DNA of 62,037 nucleotides from Mycobacterium montefiorense (GTDB lineage Bacteria; Actinomycetota; Actinomycetes; Mycobacteriales; Mycobacteriaceae). The position numbers were made by a program, and so were the translations under genes. Shown here one piece after another: positions 31,938 through 43,512 of the stretch; position 1 is the first letter of the stretch, and each line of letters starts with the position of its first letter. Location: positions 1-62,037 of the forward strand of contig NZ_BFCH01000011.1 of NCBI RefSeq assembly GCF_003112775.1, in the 5' to 3' direction. The notes under the pieces are model-generated. The model was given only the letters and a program-made list of their open reading frames with translations, had not been told where the DNA came from and searched no databases.

Positions 31938-33401
31938 ATGGGTTCGACAACGCATCGCGCCGACTCGCCGAGCCGGCTCGGCGAGCACGCAGTAGTCCTG
32001 GGTGCCGGAATCGCGGGTTTGCTTGCCGCCCGCGTGCTTTCGGAGTTCTACGATTCGGTCAGCGTGGTCGAACGCGACAGGTTGCCTGACTATCCGTGTC
32101 ATCGGCGGGGCCTCCCCCAAGGGCGCCATGCGCACAACTTCTACAGCCGCGGCCTGCAGGTACTGGGTGAATTGTTTCCCGGACTGCTGGACGACCTGGC
32201 CAGAGCCGGGGCGGTCGTTGTCGACGACGGTGACCTGTCGCACTTCTACGTACGCCTCGGGCGTTACGAGCTGAAAAGTGCGGGCACATTCGCCGATCCG
32301 GCCGCGCTGACGCTGCACATGGCGAGCAGGCCGTTCATGGAGTATCAGCTACGCCGCCGCGTCAAGGCTCTACCCAACGTGAACATCCTCGACGGGCATG
32401 ACGTCTCCGAACTCCTCACCACCGGCGATATCGTCAACGGCGTTCGAATCATTCGGCGCTACAACGGTTTTCTGACGACAATAGACGCCGACCTGGTGGT
32501 CGATGCGATGGGCCGGGCCGCACGCACCCCGGCGCTGTTGTCGAGGCTGGGCTTCCAACGGCCCACCGAGAACCGCATGACCGCGAGGTATAGCTACGCG
32601 AGCCAACAGCTGAGCATGCCCATGGGATCGATCTCCCAGCGGCTCGTGATGTTCAACCCAGGCGACGGCAGGCCGGGAGGCCTGCTACTGGCCAACGAAC
32701 ACGACACCTGGATGCTGGCGATCGGACAGCTGACCGAAACCGGCGAACCGCCAACCGATTACGACGCGATGCTCGCGCTGGCCGCGCCCTTCCTGCCCGC
32801 AGACTTGATGGACGGACTACGCCAGGCACACCCCATCGGGGAAGCCGTGACATATCAGCACACCGCCGCCGTGTGGCGCCGCTACGACCAGTTGTCTCGA
32901 TTCCCATCGGGTTTGGTGGTTCTCGGTGACGCATTGTGCGCCCCCGACCCGACCTACGGCCAGGGCATGACAATCGCCGCGCTGGAAGCGCTGACTCTGC
33001 GCGATTGTCTGCTGTCTGGCGATGCCGCACTGGCACAACGCTATTTCGGTGCAACGGCGCGCTACATCGGCGCGATGTGGGCGGCAAATAGAGCCAGGTC
33101 GCGGGCCACTTCCCCGGTTCGCGACCGGAGTTCGGGGCGGGCGCGGCTGCAAGGCTGGGTGACTAGAGCGGCACTGAACGCCGCCGCGCACGACGCTGTG
33201 TTGACCGAACGCTTCTTTCGGGTCTCAAACTTCATCGACCCGCCGTCGCGGCTCCAGGATCCCGCCCTACTACCACGCATCGTCTGGGGAAACCTGCGGG
33301 CCCGATTTTCGCGGGCACGGCCGCTGGCTCAGCCAGACCCTTCGTCGCCGACAGACACCACCATCGACCCTCGGCGGATAAAAATGGCGGCGCCGCGATG
33401 A
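31938..33401 (+). CDS. FAD-dependent oxidoreductase/monooxygenase
   Basis: A 487-residue flavoprotein of the PHBH/geranylgeranyl-reductase superfamily. The dinucleotide motif GAGIAG is at 22-27, ending with an acidic residue in VSVVERD; the GD motif, GLVVLGDALCAPDP, near residue 330 binds the FAD ribityl chain. Substrate unknown; relatives oxidise polyketides or lipids. It overlaps the downstream SnoaL-like gene by 4 nt. It sits in a non-core insertion between pknL and aroG. Confidence 0.85.
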   Translation: MGSTTHRADSPSRLGEHAVVLGAGIAGLLAARVLSEFYDSVSVVERDRLPDYPCHRRGLPQGRHAHNFYSRGLQVLGELFPGLLDDLARAGAVVVDDGDLSHFYVRLGRYELKSAGTFADPAALTLHMASRPFMEYQLRRRVKALPNVNILDGHDVSELLTTGDIVNGVRIIRRYNGFLTTIDADLVVDAMGRAARTPALLSRLGFQRPTENRMTARYSYASQQLSMPMGSISQRLVMFNPGDGRPGGLLLANEHDTWMLAIGQLTETGEPPTDYDAMLALAAPFLPADLMDGLRQAHPIGEAVTYQHTAAVWRRYDQLSRFPSGLVVLGDALCAPDPTYGQGMTIAALEALTLRDCLLSGDAALAQRYFGATARYIGAMWAANRARSRATSPVRDRSSGRARLQGWVTRAALNAAAHDAVLTERFFRVSNFIDPPSRLQDPALLPRIVWGNLRARFSRARPLAQPDPSSPTDTTIDPRRIKMAAPR

Positions 33402-33751
33402 ACAGTGACCGCAGTACGGACGAGGATGCGATCCGCAATCTGGTTGACCGTCAGGCAAGTGCCTGGGCCGCAGCAGATCCGGAGGCGTATTCCGGCGTAT
33501 TCAGTTCCGATGCCGACTACGTGACCTTTTTGGGCAGCTACTACAAAGGGCGCAAAACGATCGCCGCGTCCTACGTTCCTCTGTTCAAGAAGCTTCTCCG
33601 GGGATCCAAACTTGAGATCGAGATCCTTCAGATGCGGTTTCTGACCCCCGACGTCGCGCTGGTCATGTCGAACGCCGCCGTCAAACGAAGACGGGCTCGT
33701 CGCAACACGCGGGTGAACACCAGCGTCGCCGTGCGAGTCGAGGGCCAGTGA
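33398..33751 (+). CDS. SnoaL/SgcJ-like protein, apparently truncated by a nonsense TGA
   Basis: The 117-residue product has the NTF2-like fold typical of SgcJ/EcaC proteins: an N-terminal helix (EDAIRNLVDRQASAWAAADPEAY), an FSSDADYVTFLGSYYKGR segment and VNTSVAVRVEGQ at the end. The frame resumes after the TGA (33749-33751) as LFAASQNTTHRR up to TAG 33821, exactly the expected family C-terminus. A Trp normally stands where the TGA is, so a TGG-to-TGA change is likely. It is translationally coupled to the FAD enzyme and may serve the same pathway. Confidence 0.8.
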   Translation: MNSDRSTDEDAIRNLVDRQASAWAAADPEAYSGVFSSDADYVTFLGSYYKGRKTIAASYVPLFKKLLRGSKLEIEILQMRFLTPDVALVMSNAAVKRRRARRNTRVNTSVAVRVEGQ

Positions 33752-33819
33752 CTGTTCGCCGCATCTCAAAACACCACGCATCGGCGATTCGCCGAAACCG
33801 TGATGCGCCGGTGGGCGAG

Positions 33820-35259
<1,440 letters not shown>

Positions 35260-35291
35260 CTAACCGGGGCCCCGGCTCGGCCGGGGGCTGC

Positions 35292-35798
35292 TTAACGGGT
35301 CGCTCGCGCGCCCGCATCGTCGCCGGACACTATCAGCCGGTACCGGCGCAACTGATCGCGGGCATCGACCAGTGCATCGTGCACGTCGCGGTGCCGCGGC
35401 GGCAACCGGGGCGACCCCCGGTCCTCCCACAGCTGGCGCAGCTCCCGGGTGTAGCGGGGTATCGCTTTCGGCAGGCCCGGCATCGGACCCCACAGCTGGC
35501 ACAACGCCACGTGATCGTAGGCCCCCACCCAGGCCCACAGCTCGATCGGCTCGGCGCCCGACACACCGAAAAACTCTTCCAGGTCGTGACGAATCTGCTT
35601 GCGTGAGCGCCACAACTGCGAGGCCGGTGGCGGCAGCTTGGGCAGCACGTTGGCGCGCACCCAGGCGCCGGCGCGCCCGGGATCGAATTCCGTGGACACG
35701 GCGTAATACTCGCGGCCGTCTTCGGCGGCCACCCCGATCGAGATCAGCTCGATGGTGCGGCCGTCCTCGATGAATTCGGTGTCGTAGAAATACCGCAC
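35292..35798 (-). CDS. 3'-5' exoribonuclease of the RNase AS type (Rv2179c)
   Basis: A compact DEDD exonuclease of 168 residues. The first acidic pair is in YDTEFIEDG (Asp6, Glu8); the later motif DVHDALVDARDQL carries further metal ligands. The M. tuberculosis orthologue degrades adenylate-containing RNA 3' overhangs. It lies between aroG and the membrane protein gene on the same strand. Confidence 0.88.
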   Translation of the reverse strand: MRYFYDTEFIEDGRTIELISIGVAAEDGREYYAVSTEFDPGRAGAWVRANVLPKLPPPASQLWRSRKQIRHDLEEFFGVSGAEPIELWAWVGAYDHVALCQLWGPMPGLPKAIPRYTRELRQLWEDRGSPRLPPRHRDVHDALVDARDQLRRYRLIVSGDDAGARATR

Positions 35799-35807
35799 GC
35801 AGAAAGC

Positions 35808-36740
35808 CTAGGGGGCGAGGTATCTGCCGACCAGGATGGGCTCGGTTCCCTCCGGTGGCGGCGCGGGATGTACGTCCTGGTCAAGCTGAGCATCGACCAT
35901 CCGATCGTCGGGCAGGCGCGGCGTGCCGGCGATCGCGCACTGCAACCACAGCTTGGCCCGCACGACGGGCCGGCGCCATTTGCGTTCCCGCTGTAACGCG
36001 CGCCGCATCTTGTCCGGCTGGGCGGTGTATCGCCAGCGCGCCCACGGGGCGTGCGGGCGCGACAGCCGAATCGCGCCGATAACCAGCAACACGACGAGGA
36101 ACATCCCGAGCAGACCGGTCCACACCTTGCCCTTGAGCAGCACCACCACCGCTAGCGGCAGCGTCATCACCATCGCGCCGATCACCGCGACGCGCCATGC
36201 GAACGTATCCGTGCCATGGGTGAACGGGAAGAAAAACATCAACGGGTGCAGCCCCATGATCAGCAATCCGGCCACCGCCACAGCGGCGAACACCGCGTCC
36301 ACCGAACTGCGACCGTCCTCTTCCCAGTAGACGTCGGACAGGTGCAGGATCAACGCGTATTCGTCGAGCACCAACGCCGCACCGATGCCGAAAAATATTG
36401 CGGATACTGTGTTTTCGGGTTCTTGCCCGTTGTCCGACAGCGTCACCAACGTCAGCCCGGAGATCATCACCAGAACCACCCCAAACGTCACGTGGTGGAT
36501 GTGCAGTCCGCCGATGTGGACATTGCGCGGTTGCCACCATCGGGCGGGAAGGCCGGAGTCGACACGGTGGCGGATGAAGCGGACGAAAGTTCGTGTGACG
36601 AAAAAGGTCAGGATGAAGGCGACCAGGCAGCACAGCAGGGGAAGCCGGCCCCCGTGAACGATGTCATGCGAGAACCAGTGGGCCACTCTGTGCACGAACC
36701 ACTGGAACACGTTTTGCAACCTACGCCCGCGCATCCCCAC
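35808..36740 (-). CDS. Polytopic membrane protein (Rv2180c type)
   Basis: A 310-residue protein with about seven membrane segments. The conserved loop VHIGGLHIHHVTFG includes three His that could bind metal, and GIGAALVLDEYALILHLSDVYW is a second family signature. Function is unknown. It is divergent, by 61 bp, from the mannosyltransferase gene. Confidence 0.75.
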   Translation of the reverse strand: MGMRGRRLQNVFQWFVHRVAHWFSHDIVHGGRLPLLCCLVAFILTFFVTRTFVRFIRHRVDSGLPARWWQPRNVHIGGLHIHHVTFGVVLVMISGLTLVTLSDNGQEPENTVSAIFFGIGAALVLDEYALILHLSDVYWEEDGRSSVDAVFAAVAVAGLLIMGLHPLMFFFPFTHGTDTFAWRVAVIGAMVMTLPLAVVVLLKGKVWTGLLGMFLVVLLVIGAIRLSRPHAPWARWRYTAQPDKMRRALQRERKWRRPVVRAKLWLQCAIAGTPRLPDDRMVDAQLDQDVHPAPPPEGTEPILVGRYLAP

Positions 36741-36801
36741 GGCGCGGGAGCCGCGCTGCGGAACATGACAGCCATGGACACCGATTACGCTGTTCTGCGA
36801 G

Positions 36802-38109
36802 ATGAGTAATTCGCAGGCGCCCGGTATGGGCAGCCGTCGGGGGCGGGCTTTGTTGTGGTGTCTGTTGTGGCTGTTGGCCGCGGCAGCGCTGGGCTACACG
36901 GCCTGGGGCCTGTTCGCGCACACGCCATACCGCATCGACATCGATATCTATCAAATGGGCGGCCAGACCTGGCTGGACGGACGTCCGCTGTACCGAGGTG
37001 ATGTGCTGTTCCACACACCGATCGGGCTGAATCTTCCGTTCACCTATCCCCCGCTGGCAGCGATCGTGTTCTGCCCGTTCGCCTGGCTGCACATGCCGGC
37101 GGCCAGCGTCGCGATCACGGTGTTGACGCTGGTGCTACTGATCGTCTCGACAGTGATCGTGCTGACCCGCCTCGACGTCTGGAACACCTCAGCGGTGCTG
37201 GGCGGGCCGGCCTGGCTGCGCCAGTGGTGGTTGGCCGTGATCGTGGTGGCGCCGGCCTCGATCTGGCTGGAGCCCATCGCCTCGAACTTCGCCTTCGGTC
37301 AGATCAACGTCGTGCTGATGACGCTGGTGATCGCCGATTGTGTGCCACGCCGCACGCCCTGGCCCCGTGGGCTGCTGCTCGGGTTGGGCATCGCGCTCAA
37401 GCTCACCCCGGCGGTGTTTTTGCTGTATTTCCTGGTGCGTCGCGACTTCCGGACGGCATTGACGGCGCTGACGTCTTTTGCGGTTGCGACTCTGGTCGGG
37501 TTCATGCTGGCCTGGAGCGACTCGTGGGAGTACTGGACCCATACCGTGCACCACACCGACCGGATCGGCTCGGCGGCGCTGAACACCGACCAGAACATCG
37601 CCGGCGCGCTGGCGCGGATCGGGCTTTCCGAGCAGCTGAGCTTCGTGCTCTGGGCGAGCCTGTGCCTGGCCGTACTGGCGTTGACCGTGTGGGCGATGCG
37701 ACGGGTGCTACGCGCCGGCGAGACGACGCTGGCGATCATCTGCGTCGCCCTGTTCGGATTGATGGTTTCGCCGGTGTCATGGTCACACCATTGGGTGTGG
37801 GTGCTGCCGGCGCTGCTGGTGACGGCGGTCTTGGGCTGGCGGCGCCGCAACGTCGCGCTGGGCGTGCTGACGGTCGTCGGAGTGGCGCTGATGGACTGGA
37901 CCCCGCTGGAGCTGATGCCCAAGCACCATGAGGAGACGGCCAACTGGTGGCGTCAACTTCTCGGCATGTCCTACGTGTGGTGGGCCCTGGCGGTGATCGT
38001 CGCGGCCGGACTCACCGTCACCACCCGGGTGGCAAGTCGGTATTCGCCGGGACGCGCCGACCCCGATGCCGGCCGTCAACTCATCCGCGACGTGAACGTC
38101 GTCGGCTAG
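36802..38109 (+). CDS. Alpha-1,2-mannosyltransferase for lipomannan/LAM (Rv2181 type, GT87)
   Basis: A GT-C membrane glycosyltransferase of 435 residues with about ten membrane segments. The first external loop has [18 protein letters not shown] with the Asp motif typical of GT87, and [17 protein letters not shown] is a family hallmark. The orthologue adds alpha-1,2-mannose branches and mannose caps to lipoarabinomannan using decaprenyl-phosphomannose. It overlaps the acyltransferase gene by 4 nt at the 3' ends (convergent). Confidence 0.88.
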   Translation: MSNSQAPGMGSRRGRALLWCLLWLLAAAALGYTAWGLFAHTPYRIDIDIYQMGGQTWLDGRPLYRGDVLFHTPIGLNLPFTYPPLAAIVFCPFAWLHMPAASVAITVLTLVLLIVSTVIVLTRLDVWNTSAVLGGPAWLRQWWLAVIVVAPASIWLEPIASNFAFGQINVVLMTLVIADCVPRRTPWPRGLLLGLGIALKLTPAVFLLYFLVRRDFRTALTALTSFAVATLVGFMLAWSDSWEYWTHTVHHTDRIGSAALNTDQNIAGALARIGLSEQLSFVLWASLCLAVLALTVWAMRRVLRAGETTLAIICVALFGLMVSPVSWSHHWVWVLPALLVTAVLGWRRRNVALGVLTVVGVALMDWTPLELMPKHHEETANWWRQLLGMSYVWWALAVIVAAGLTVTTRVASRYSPGRADPDAGRQLIRDVNVVG

Positions 38110-38843
38110 CCGACAGCTGTTTCGGGGATCCGCGCGGGATCGTCCGTCGGCCCCTGGTCGGTCGAGTCGTTATCGCGGTTCTTCACGGTCGCGGCGTAGA
38201 CGTCGACGTACTCCTGACCGGAGAGCCCCATCAGCTCGTAGATGACTTCGTCGGCGACGGCCCGCTCGATGAAGCGATTGCCGGCCAGGCCCTCGAATCG
38301 GGAGAAGTCCATCGGCTTGCCGAACCGGACCGTCACCTTGCCGAAGCGCAGCATCGAGGTGCCCGGCGGGTTGACGACGTTGGTGCCGATCATCGCGACC
38401 GGGATCACCGGCACGCCGGTCTCCAGCGCGAGGCGGGCCAGGCCGGTCTTGCCCTTGTACAGCCGCCCGTCGGGCGAGCGGGTGCCCTCGGGGTACATGC
38501 CGAGCAGCTTGCCTTGGCCCAGCACCCGCTGTGCGGTGTCCAGCGCGGCCTGGGCGGCGTCGGCACTGCTGCGGTCGATGGGAACCTGGCCAACGGCGGT
38601 GAAGAACCAGCGACTGAACCAGCCTTTGATTCCGGTACCGGTGAAATATTCGGACTTCGCCAGGAAGGTGATCCGGCGCCGCACCACCAGCGGCAAGAAG
38701 AAGCTGTCCATCACCGCCAGGTGATTACTGGCCAGGATCACCGGGCCTGAACTCGGAACGTGTTGCAGCCCTTCGACTTTCGGCCGTCCGAGCAATTGCA
38801 GTAACGGGCCCAGAAAGATGTACTTCAAAAGCCAGTACGCCAT
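38106..38843 (-). CDS. PlsC-type 1-acylglycerol-3-phosphate acyltransferase (Rv2182c type)
   Basis: A 245-residue acyltransferase with the HX4D motif in [13 protein letters not shown] and the phosphate-binding EGTRSPDG motif. It probably makes phosphatidic acid for membrane phospholipids and PIMs. Start ATG 38843 ([10 protein letters not shown]) follows GAGAGGGGAGGG; the frame to 38906 is open but unsupported. Encoded upstream of a small gene and an ArsA-type ATPase on the same strand. Confidence 0.9.
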   Translation of the reverse strand: MAYWLLKYIFLGPLLQLLGRPKVEGLQHVPSSGPVILASNHLAVMDSFFLPLVVRRRITFLAKSEYFTGTGIKGWFSRWFFTAVGQVPIDRSSADAAQAALDTAQRVLGQGKLLGMYPEGTRSPDGRLYKGKTGLARLALETGVPVIPVAMIGTNVVNPPGTSMLRFGKVTVRFGKPMDFSRFEGLAGNRFIERAVADEVIYELMGLSGQEYVDVYAATVKNRDNDSTDQGPTDDPARIPETAVG

Positions 38844-38930
38844 GGCCCTCCCCTCTCGCCCGAAACCGCCGGTGTTCTGCGCCAACTGTACCCACCCGCG
38901 ACCCAAGGGACCACATTCAAACCCCGCGGA

Positions 38931-39329
38931 TCACTCTTCGATAGTGACGGGGATGGGCTGGTAACGCGTCCGTCCGTTGGCATCGTCGGCGGGGGCGTCC
39001 TCGGCGTGCGCGCCGCCGCCGCCGGGACCGTCCGGAGGCGGTTGCGGTGCGGGTTTAGCAGACCTGTCGATGTCGTCGACGATCGCGCGGATCACCTCCA
39101 ACAGGGCAATGCTGTGATCCGCGATCACCGTGAGCAGTGGGTGCTGGTCGCCGGTCGCCAATGCGGCCAGCGCGCACACCGGGCACCAGATCTGCTGGCA
39201 CTTGCCGGTCCCGGGGCCGTTGCCCGCCGTCATTGCGGCGGCCATCCGCACGGCGGGGTCGATACCGTCCAGAATCGCCTCGGCGAGCCTGCGCAGTTCA
39301 GGACCGAGATCGGAGTGAGCCTTACTCAC
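38931..39329 (-). CDS. Conserved hypothetical protein with a Cys pair (Rv2183c type)
   Basis: The 132-residue protein has an N-terminal helical part and a CQQIWCPVCALAAL segment (three Cys) that might bind a metal, then a helix and a Pro/Gly/Ala-rich tail. No domain recognised. It overlaps the downstream-read ArsA-type gene by 4 nt, so the two are probably one operon with the SRPBCC genes. Confidence 0.75.
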   Translation of the reverse strand: MSKAHSDLGPELRRLAEAILDGIDPAVRMAAAMTAGNGPGTGKCQQIWCPVCALAALATGDQHPLLTVIADHSIALLEVIRAIVDDIDRSAKPAPQPPPDGPGGGGAHAEDAPADDANGRTRYQPIPVTIEE

Positions 39330-40600
39330 TTAGGCCACACCTCCGGATCTGGTCGAAAACGAACTGTCAGCTCACCGCCTCGTAGATGCGCGTCGAGCAC
39401 CGTGCACCGCCGTAGTACGGACACCAACCGAACCCGGCGCCGCAACCCGCCGGCGCTGATGATCAGGTCGTCGTCCACCCGGCCCAGCGACAGCGATCCG
39501 GGGTCGAGCTGGGGCAACGTTAGCCGCATACGGTATATCGACCCAAGTCCCGACCCGGATTCGAGGTCCACAATAGGACGCAACGGTCCTGGTGGTGCCG
39601 TTCCACGCCGAAGGCGTGCACCGTCGAGCAATCCGCCCAGGGCCTTGGGGCCTATCGGCTCGCCCGCCAGGTGCGGGGTCATCACGAGCGCCACGTCACC
39701 GATGGTGGCATCGAGTTCCTCGAGCACCGCGCGCTGCTCCGAGATGCGCTCGCCGTACCAGTAGAACGCCGGATGCTCGGGCAGGTTGCGGTACTCGTAG
39801 GACTCGTCTTCCACCAGAACCTGATTGATGATCAGCTCCTCGACGCGCACACCCATCAGTGCCAGCGAACCCAGCGTTCGGGCCGCCTCGGCGGCCACCA
39901 CCCGCTCAGGCGTCAGCACCAGGTGCGCACTGACCAGGTCGCCGTCGGTGAGCAGTTCGCTGAGCTGCTCGACGCTGGTACTGATGCGTTCGATCAGCTC
40001 CACCACCGCGGCCGAGCGAGCGTCGTCGGCGGTGATGGACAGCCGGCGATGACGCGGCCAGGCGCGCTCGACGTACAGCCCGAAGGTGGCGGGCAGGGTC
40101 AGCATGCGCAACGCGTCGGCGGTCGAGGCGCAGTCGACGACGACGCGATCCCATCGACCGGAAGCCGCGAGTTCGCCGACGGCGTGCAGCCCGAGCACTT
40201 CCTGAATGCCCGGCAAAGCCGAAAGTTCTTCGGGGGCAATGCTACTCAGCTCCGAGTCAGGAAACCGGCGATCCAATGTGGTGACCACCTCATGCCACCG
40301 GGCCTCGAGCAGGGCCAGGGTGTCCAACGCCATCGCGTCCAGCGAGCCGCTGCTCGTCTCGGCATCGTCGGCAAGCACCCGGACCGGTTCGCCGCTGCCG
40401 CTAGGCGGGACGGGGATGCCGAGCACGTCGCCCAGCGAGTGCGCCTGGTCGGTTGAGACCACCAGCACGCGCTGCCCCTCGATCGCGTCACAGACCGCGG
40501 TGGCAGCAGCGAGGGTGGATTTTCCTACCCCGCCCTTGCCAACGAAAAGACTGATCCGGGCCTTGGAAGAGGGAGGGGTGGGTGAACCGGACTCACTCAG
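39326..40600 (-). CDS. ArsA/GET3-like ATPase (Rv2184c type) with probable CTG start
   Basis: A 424-residue P-loop ATPase related to ArsA/GET3. The Walker A deviant loop GKGGVGKS lies at 21-28 and VLVVSTDQAHSLGDVLG follows. No ATG, GTG or TTG exists in frame before the P-loop: the frame opens after a stop near 40616 and the only near-cognate codon at the right place is CTG 40600 (reading LSESGSPTPPSSKAR), overlapping the SRPBCC gene stop. Starting at the first standard codon (GTG, 40468) would cut off the ATP site. The role is unknown in mycobacteria. Confidence 0.85.
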   Translation of the reverse strand: MSESGSPTPPSSKARISLFVGKGGVGKSTLAAATAVCDAIEGQRVLVVSTDQAHSLGDVLGIPVPPSGSGEPVRVLADDAETSSGSLDAMALDTLALLEARWHEVVTTLDRRFPDSELSSIAPEELSALPGIQEVLGLHAVGELAASGRWDRVVVDCASTADALRMLTLPATFGLYVERAWPRHRRLSITADDARSAAVVELIERISTSVEQLSELLTDGDLVSAHLVLTPERVVAAEAARTLGSLALMGVRVEELIINQVLVEDESYEYRNLPEHPAFYWYGERISEQRAVLEELDATIGDVALVMTPHLAGEPIGPKALGGLLDGARLRRGTAPPGPLRPIVDLESGSGLGSIYRMRLTLPQLDPGSLSLGRVDDDLIISAGGLRRRVRLVSVLRRCTVLDAHLRGGELTVRFRPDPEVWPK

Positions 40601-41030
40601 CCTCGACTCGTTTCTTCAGATCCTTCAAAGCGGTGTCAGTCAGCCTGCGCTCGGCCTTGCGCTTGAGCAACCCGATCATCGGGATGGCCAGGTCGACCGA
40701 GAGTTCGTAGGTGACATCGGTTCCAGAATCCTTGGCCGCCAACCGATATGACCCTTCAAGGGAGCGCAGCAGCGAGCTGGACACCAGGGTCCAGCTCAGC
40801 GACTCGTGGTCGGCCGGCCAGGTGTAGGACATGACCATTGTGTCCTTGATGACGCCGGCGTCCATCACGAATCGCACGGTCTTCGGGTAGCCGTCGGCGC
40901 CACGCTCCTGCACCTCGGCTTCCTTGTACTCCGAGATCCAGTCCGGATACGAGTCGATGTCGGCGATCACCTGCAGCACCGTGCCCGGATCTGCCTCGAT
41001 GTGAATGGTCTGGGTCGTCTTCTCCGCCAC
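40593..41030 (-). CDS. SRPBCC/START-like lipid-binding protein (TB16.3, Rv2185c type)
   Basis: A 145-residue SRPBCC (polyketide cyclase/dehydrase) fold. It has QTIHIEADPGTVLQVIADIDSYPDWISEYKE (helix-grip start) and ends in a long C-terminal helix KDLKKRVEAE. It probably binds a hydrophobic ligand. It is upstream of, and overlaps, the ArsA-type gene. Confidence 0.88.
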   Translation of the reverse strand: MAEKTTQTIHIEADPGTVLQVIADIDSYPDWISEYKEAEVQERGADGYPKTVRFVMDAGVIKDTMVMSYTWPADHESLSWTLVSSSLLRSLEGSYRLAAKDSGTDVTYELSVDLAIPMIGLLKRKAERRLTDTALKDLKKRVEAE

Positions 41031-41133
41031 CTGGCCGCTACCCTCTCTCCCGCACGCGGGTCCACCCGATCATCTCCGGCAGTACCCCGCCTTCGGACCG
41101 GAACGGAACTCTCCGTGCGAACCTTGACCGGAG

Positions 41134-41523
41134 TTAAACTACCGGAGAAACACCGACAGGACGTGACTGCTCCAGAGTCGTCTTGACCTCAAAAGCCATT
41201 TTCTTGCCCGCCACCCGACGGCGGTGTGTCATTTTCGCGAGGTTCAGTTTCGCCAGCTGCCAGGCCGCCACGCCAGTGGGTTCGGCGTGTAAGAAATAGT
41301 GCAACACCACGCCGTCCAGCGATGGCTCCAGCCAGATCTCCATGGTGCCGGTCAGCGCCCCGGTCACGGCCCAGCGAATTCCTTTCTCCGCACGGGCCTC
41401 GACGACCTGCAGCCGCAGATCTGGCCACCAGCGTTGCCAGCTCGATTCGTCGGCGACCGCGACCCCGACCCGCGCGCCGTCGGCGGCGACGTACGTCTGG
41501 TCCGCGATCTGGATGCTGTGCAT
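41134..41523 (-). CDS. SRPBCC-like protein (Rv2186c type)
   Basis: A 129-residue protein with the segments ADESSWQRWWPDLRLQV and GALTGTMEIWLEP typical of START-like proteins, ending PVGVSPVV. Start ATG 41523 (MHSIQIADQTYV) matches the family; the open frame continues antisense through fadD15 and should not be taken as coding. Function unknown. Confidence 0.82.
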   Translation of the reverse strand: MHSIQIADQTYVAADGARVGVAVADESSWQRWWPDLRLQVVEARAEKGIRWAVTGALTGTMEIWLEPSLDGVVLHYFLHAEPTGVAAWQLAKLNLAKMTHRRRVAGKKMAFEVKTTLEQSRPVGVSPVV

Positions 41524-41700
41524 GGTGTCAGCTTCACATATCAATATCCGCCGCATGCCGCCGAGGGCACGCCCCGTCCGAACGCGGCTCGCGGCGATCG
41601 CGATGCTGCTCGACCGACAGCCTGCGGCCGCGTGAATCCCGCGATTAGTCTGGGCTACAGCAAGCCGGCCACCGGTCACTAGGTCAATCGAGGTCAAAGA

Positions 41701-43503
41701 GTGCGTGAATACAGTGTCCCTGCCCGCTTTTCCCTCGGCGAGCACGACAACATCGCAGCCATGGTCTTCGAGCACGAGCGCGACGACCCCAGCTTTGTCA
41801 TCTATCAACGTCAGGTCGACGGGGTGTGGACCGACGTCACCTGCGCCGAGGCAGCCGGGCAGATTCGCGCCGCGGCATTGGGCCTGATCTCGCTGGGCGT
41901 GCAAGCCGGCGACCGGGTGGCCATTTTTTCGGCCACCCGCTACGAGTGGGCAATCTTCGACCTGGCCATCCTGTCGGTCGGCGCCGTCACCGTCCCGATC
42001 TACGAGACCTCGTCGGCCGAGCAGGTGCGCTGGGTGTTGCAGAACTCGGAAACCGTCGTGGCGTTCGCCGAGACCGATGCGCACGCCGCGATGGTCACCG
42101 AGCTCACCGGCGAACTTCCGGCCCTGCGCCGGGTGCTGCACATCGACGGTTCGGGCCCCAAGGCGCTCGATCAGCTCGTCGAGGCCGGCGCGTCGGTCGA
42201 CGCGCAAGAGCTGACCGCCCGGCTGTCGGCGTTGCGCCCGGAAGACCCCGCGACGCTGATCTACACGTCGGGAACCACCGGACGTCCCAAAGGCTGCCAG
42301 CTCACTCATGCCAACCTGCTCTACGAGACGCGGGGAGCCAAGGAGTGCCTGCCGACGCTGCTGCACGAGGGCCAGCGGCTGCTGGTATTCCTGCCGCTGG
42401 CGCATGTGCTGGCCCGCTCGCTCACGCTGTCCGCGTTCGCCAACAAGGTGACCGTCGGCTTCACCAGCGACATCAAGAACCTGCTGCCCATGTTGGCGGT
42501 GTTCAAGCCGACGGTCGTGGTGTCGGTACCGCGGGTGTTCGAAAAGGTTTACAACACCGCCGAGCAGAACGCCGCCAACGACGGCAAGGGACCGATCTTC
42601 GCCAGGGCTGTGCAGACCGCGGTCGACTGGAGCGAAGCCCACGACAACGGCGGCCCCGGGCTGCTGCTGCGCGCCAAGCACGCGTTGTTCGACCGGCTGG
42701 TCTACCACAAGCTGCGCGCGGCGCTGGGCGGCGACTGCCACGCGTCGTTGTCCGGCGGCGCACCGCTGGGCGCCCGGCTGGGCCACTTCTACCGCGGCGT
42801 CGGCCTGACCATCCACGAGGGCTACGGCCTGACCGAGACCAGCTCGGCGATCACGGTCAACCAGGTCGGCAAGGTCAAGATCGGGACGGTCGGAACGTTG
42901 TTGCCGGGCAACAGCATGCGCATCGCCGACGACGGTGAGCTGTTGGTGCGCGGCGGCGTGGTGTTCAGCGGGTACTGGCGCAACGAACAGGCCACCGAGG
43001 AGGCGTTCGCCGACGGCTGGTTCAAGACCGGCGATCTCGGCGCGCTCGACGAGGACGGCTTCCTGAAGATCACCGGCCGCAAGAAGGAGATCATCGTGAC
43101 CGCCGGCGGCAAGAACGTCGCCCCCGCCGTGCTGGAGGACCAACTGCGGGCACACCCGCTGATCAGCCAGGCGTTGGTGGTCGGGGACGCGAAGCCGTTT
43201 GTCGGCGCACTGATCACGATCGACCCGGAAGCCTTCGACGGCTGGAAGCAGCGCAACAGCAAGTCGTCCGGCTCGTCGGTGGGCGATCTGGCCACCGACC
43301 CGGATCTGGTCGCCGAGGTCGACGCCGCGGTCAAGCAGGCCAACTTGTCGGTTTCGCATGCCGAGTCGATCCGCAAGTTCCGCATTCTGCCGGTCGACTT
43401 CACCGAGGACACCGGCGAGCTGACCCCGACGATGAAGGTCAAGCGCAACGTGGTGGCCGAGAAGTTCGCCTCCGACATCGAGGCGCTCTACGACAGGGAG
43501 TAG
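41701..43503 (+). CDS. fadD15: Long-chain fatty acid CoA ligase FadD15
   Basis: An AMP-forming acyl-CoA synthetase of 600 residues, full length. It has the AMP-binding motif [34 protein letters not shown] and the C-terminal Lys region [17 protein letters not shown]. It activates long-chain fatty acids to acyl-CoA, via acyl-adenylate. The start is GTG 41701. Divergent from the SRPBCC gene. Confidence 0.95.
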   Translation: MREYSVPARFSLGEHDNIAAMVFEHERDDPSFVIYQRQVDGVWTDVTCAEAAGQIRAAALGLISLGVQAGDRVAIFSATRYEWAIFDLAILSVGAVTVPIYETSSAEQVRWVLQNSETVVAFAETDAHAAMVTELTGELPALRRVLHIDGSGPKALDQLVEAGASVDAQELTARLSALRPEDPATLIYTSGTTGRPKGCQLTHANLLYETRGAKECLPTLLHEGQRLLVFLPLAHVLARSLTLSAFANKVTVGFTSDIKNLLPMLAVFKPTVVVSVPRVFEKVYNTAEQNAANDGKGPIFARAVQTAVDWSEAHDNGGPGLLLRAKHALFDRLVYHKLRAALGGDCHASLSGGAPLGARLGHFYRGVGLTIHEGYGLTETSSAITVNQVGKVKIGTVGTLLPGNSMRIADDGELLVRGGVVFSGYWRNEQATEEAFADGWFKTGDLGALDEDGFLKITGRKKEIIVTAGGKNVAPAVLEDQLRAHPLISQALVVGDAKPFVGALITIDPEAFDGWKQRNSKSSGSSVGDLATDPDLVAEVDAAVKQANLSVSHAESIRKFRILPVDFTEDTGELTPTMKVKRNVVAEKFASDIEALYDRE

Positions 43504-43512
43504 CCGCCCGGG

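Noticed and set aside
41524..43359. Minus-strand open frame continuing from the SRPBCC gene through fadD15
   Set aside because: It is antisense to a clearly conserved acyl-CoA synthetase; long antisense frames are common in GC-rich DNA. Only 41134-41523 is coding.
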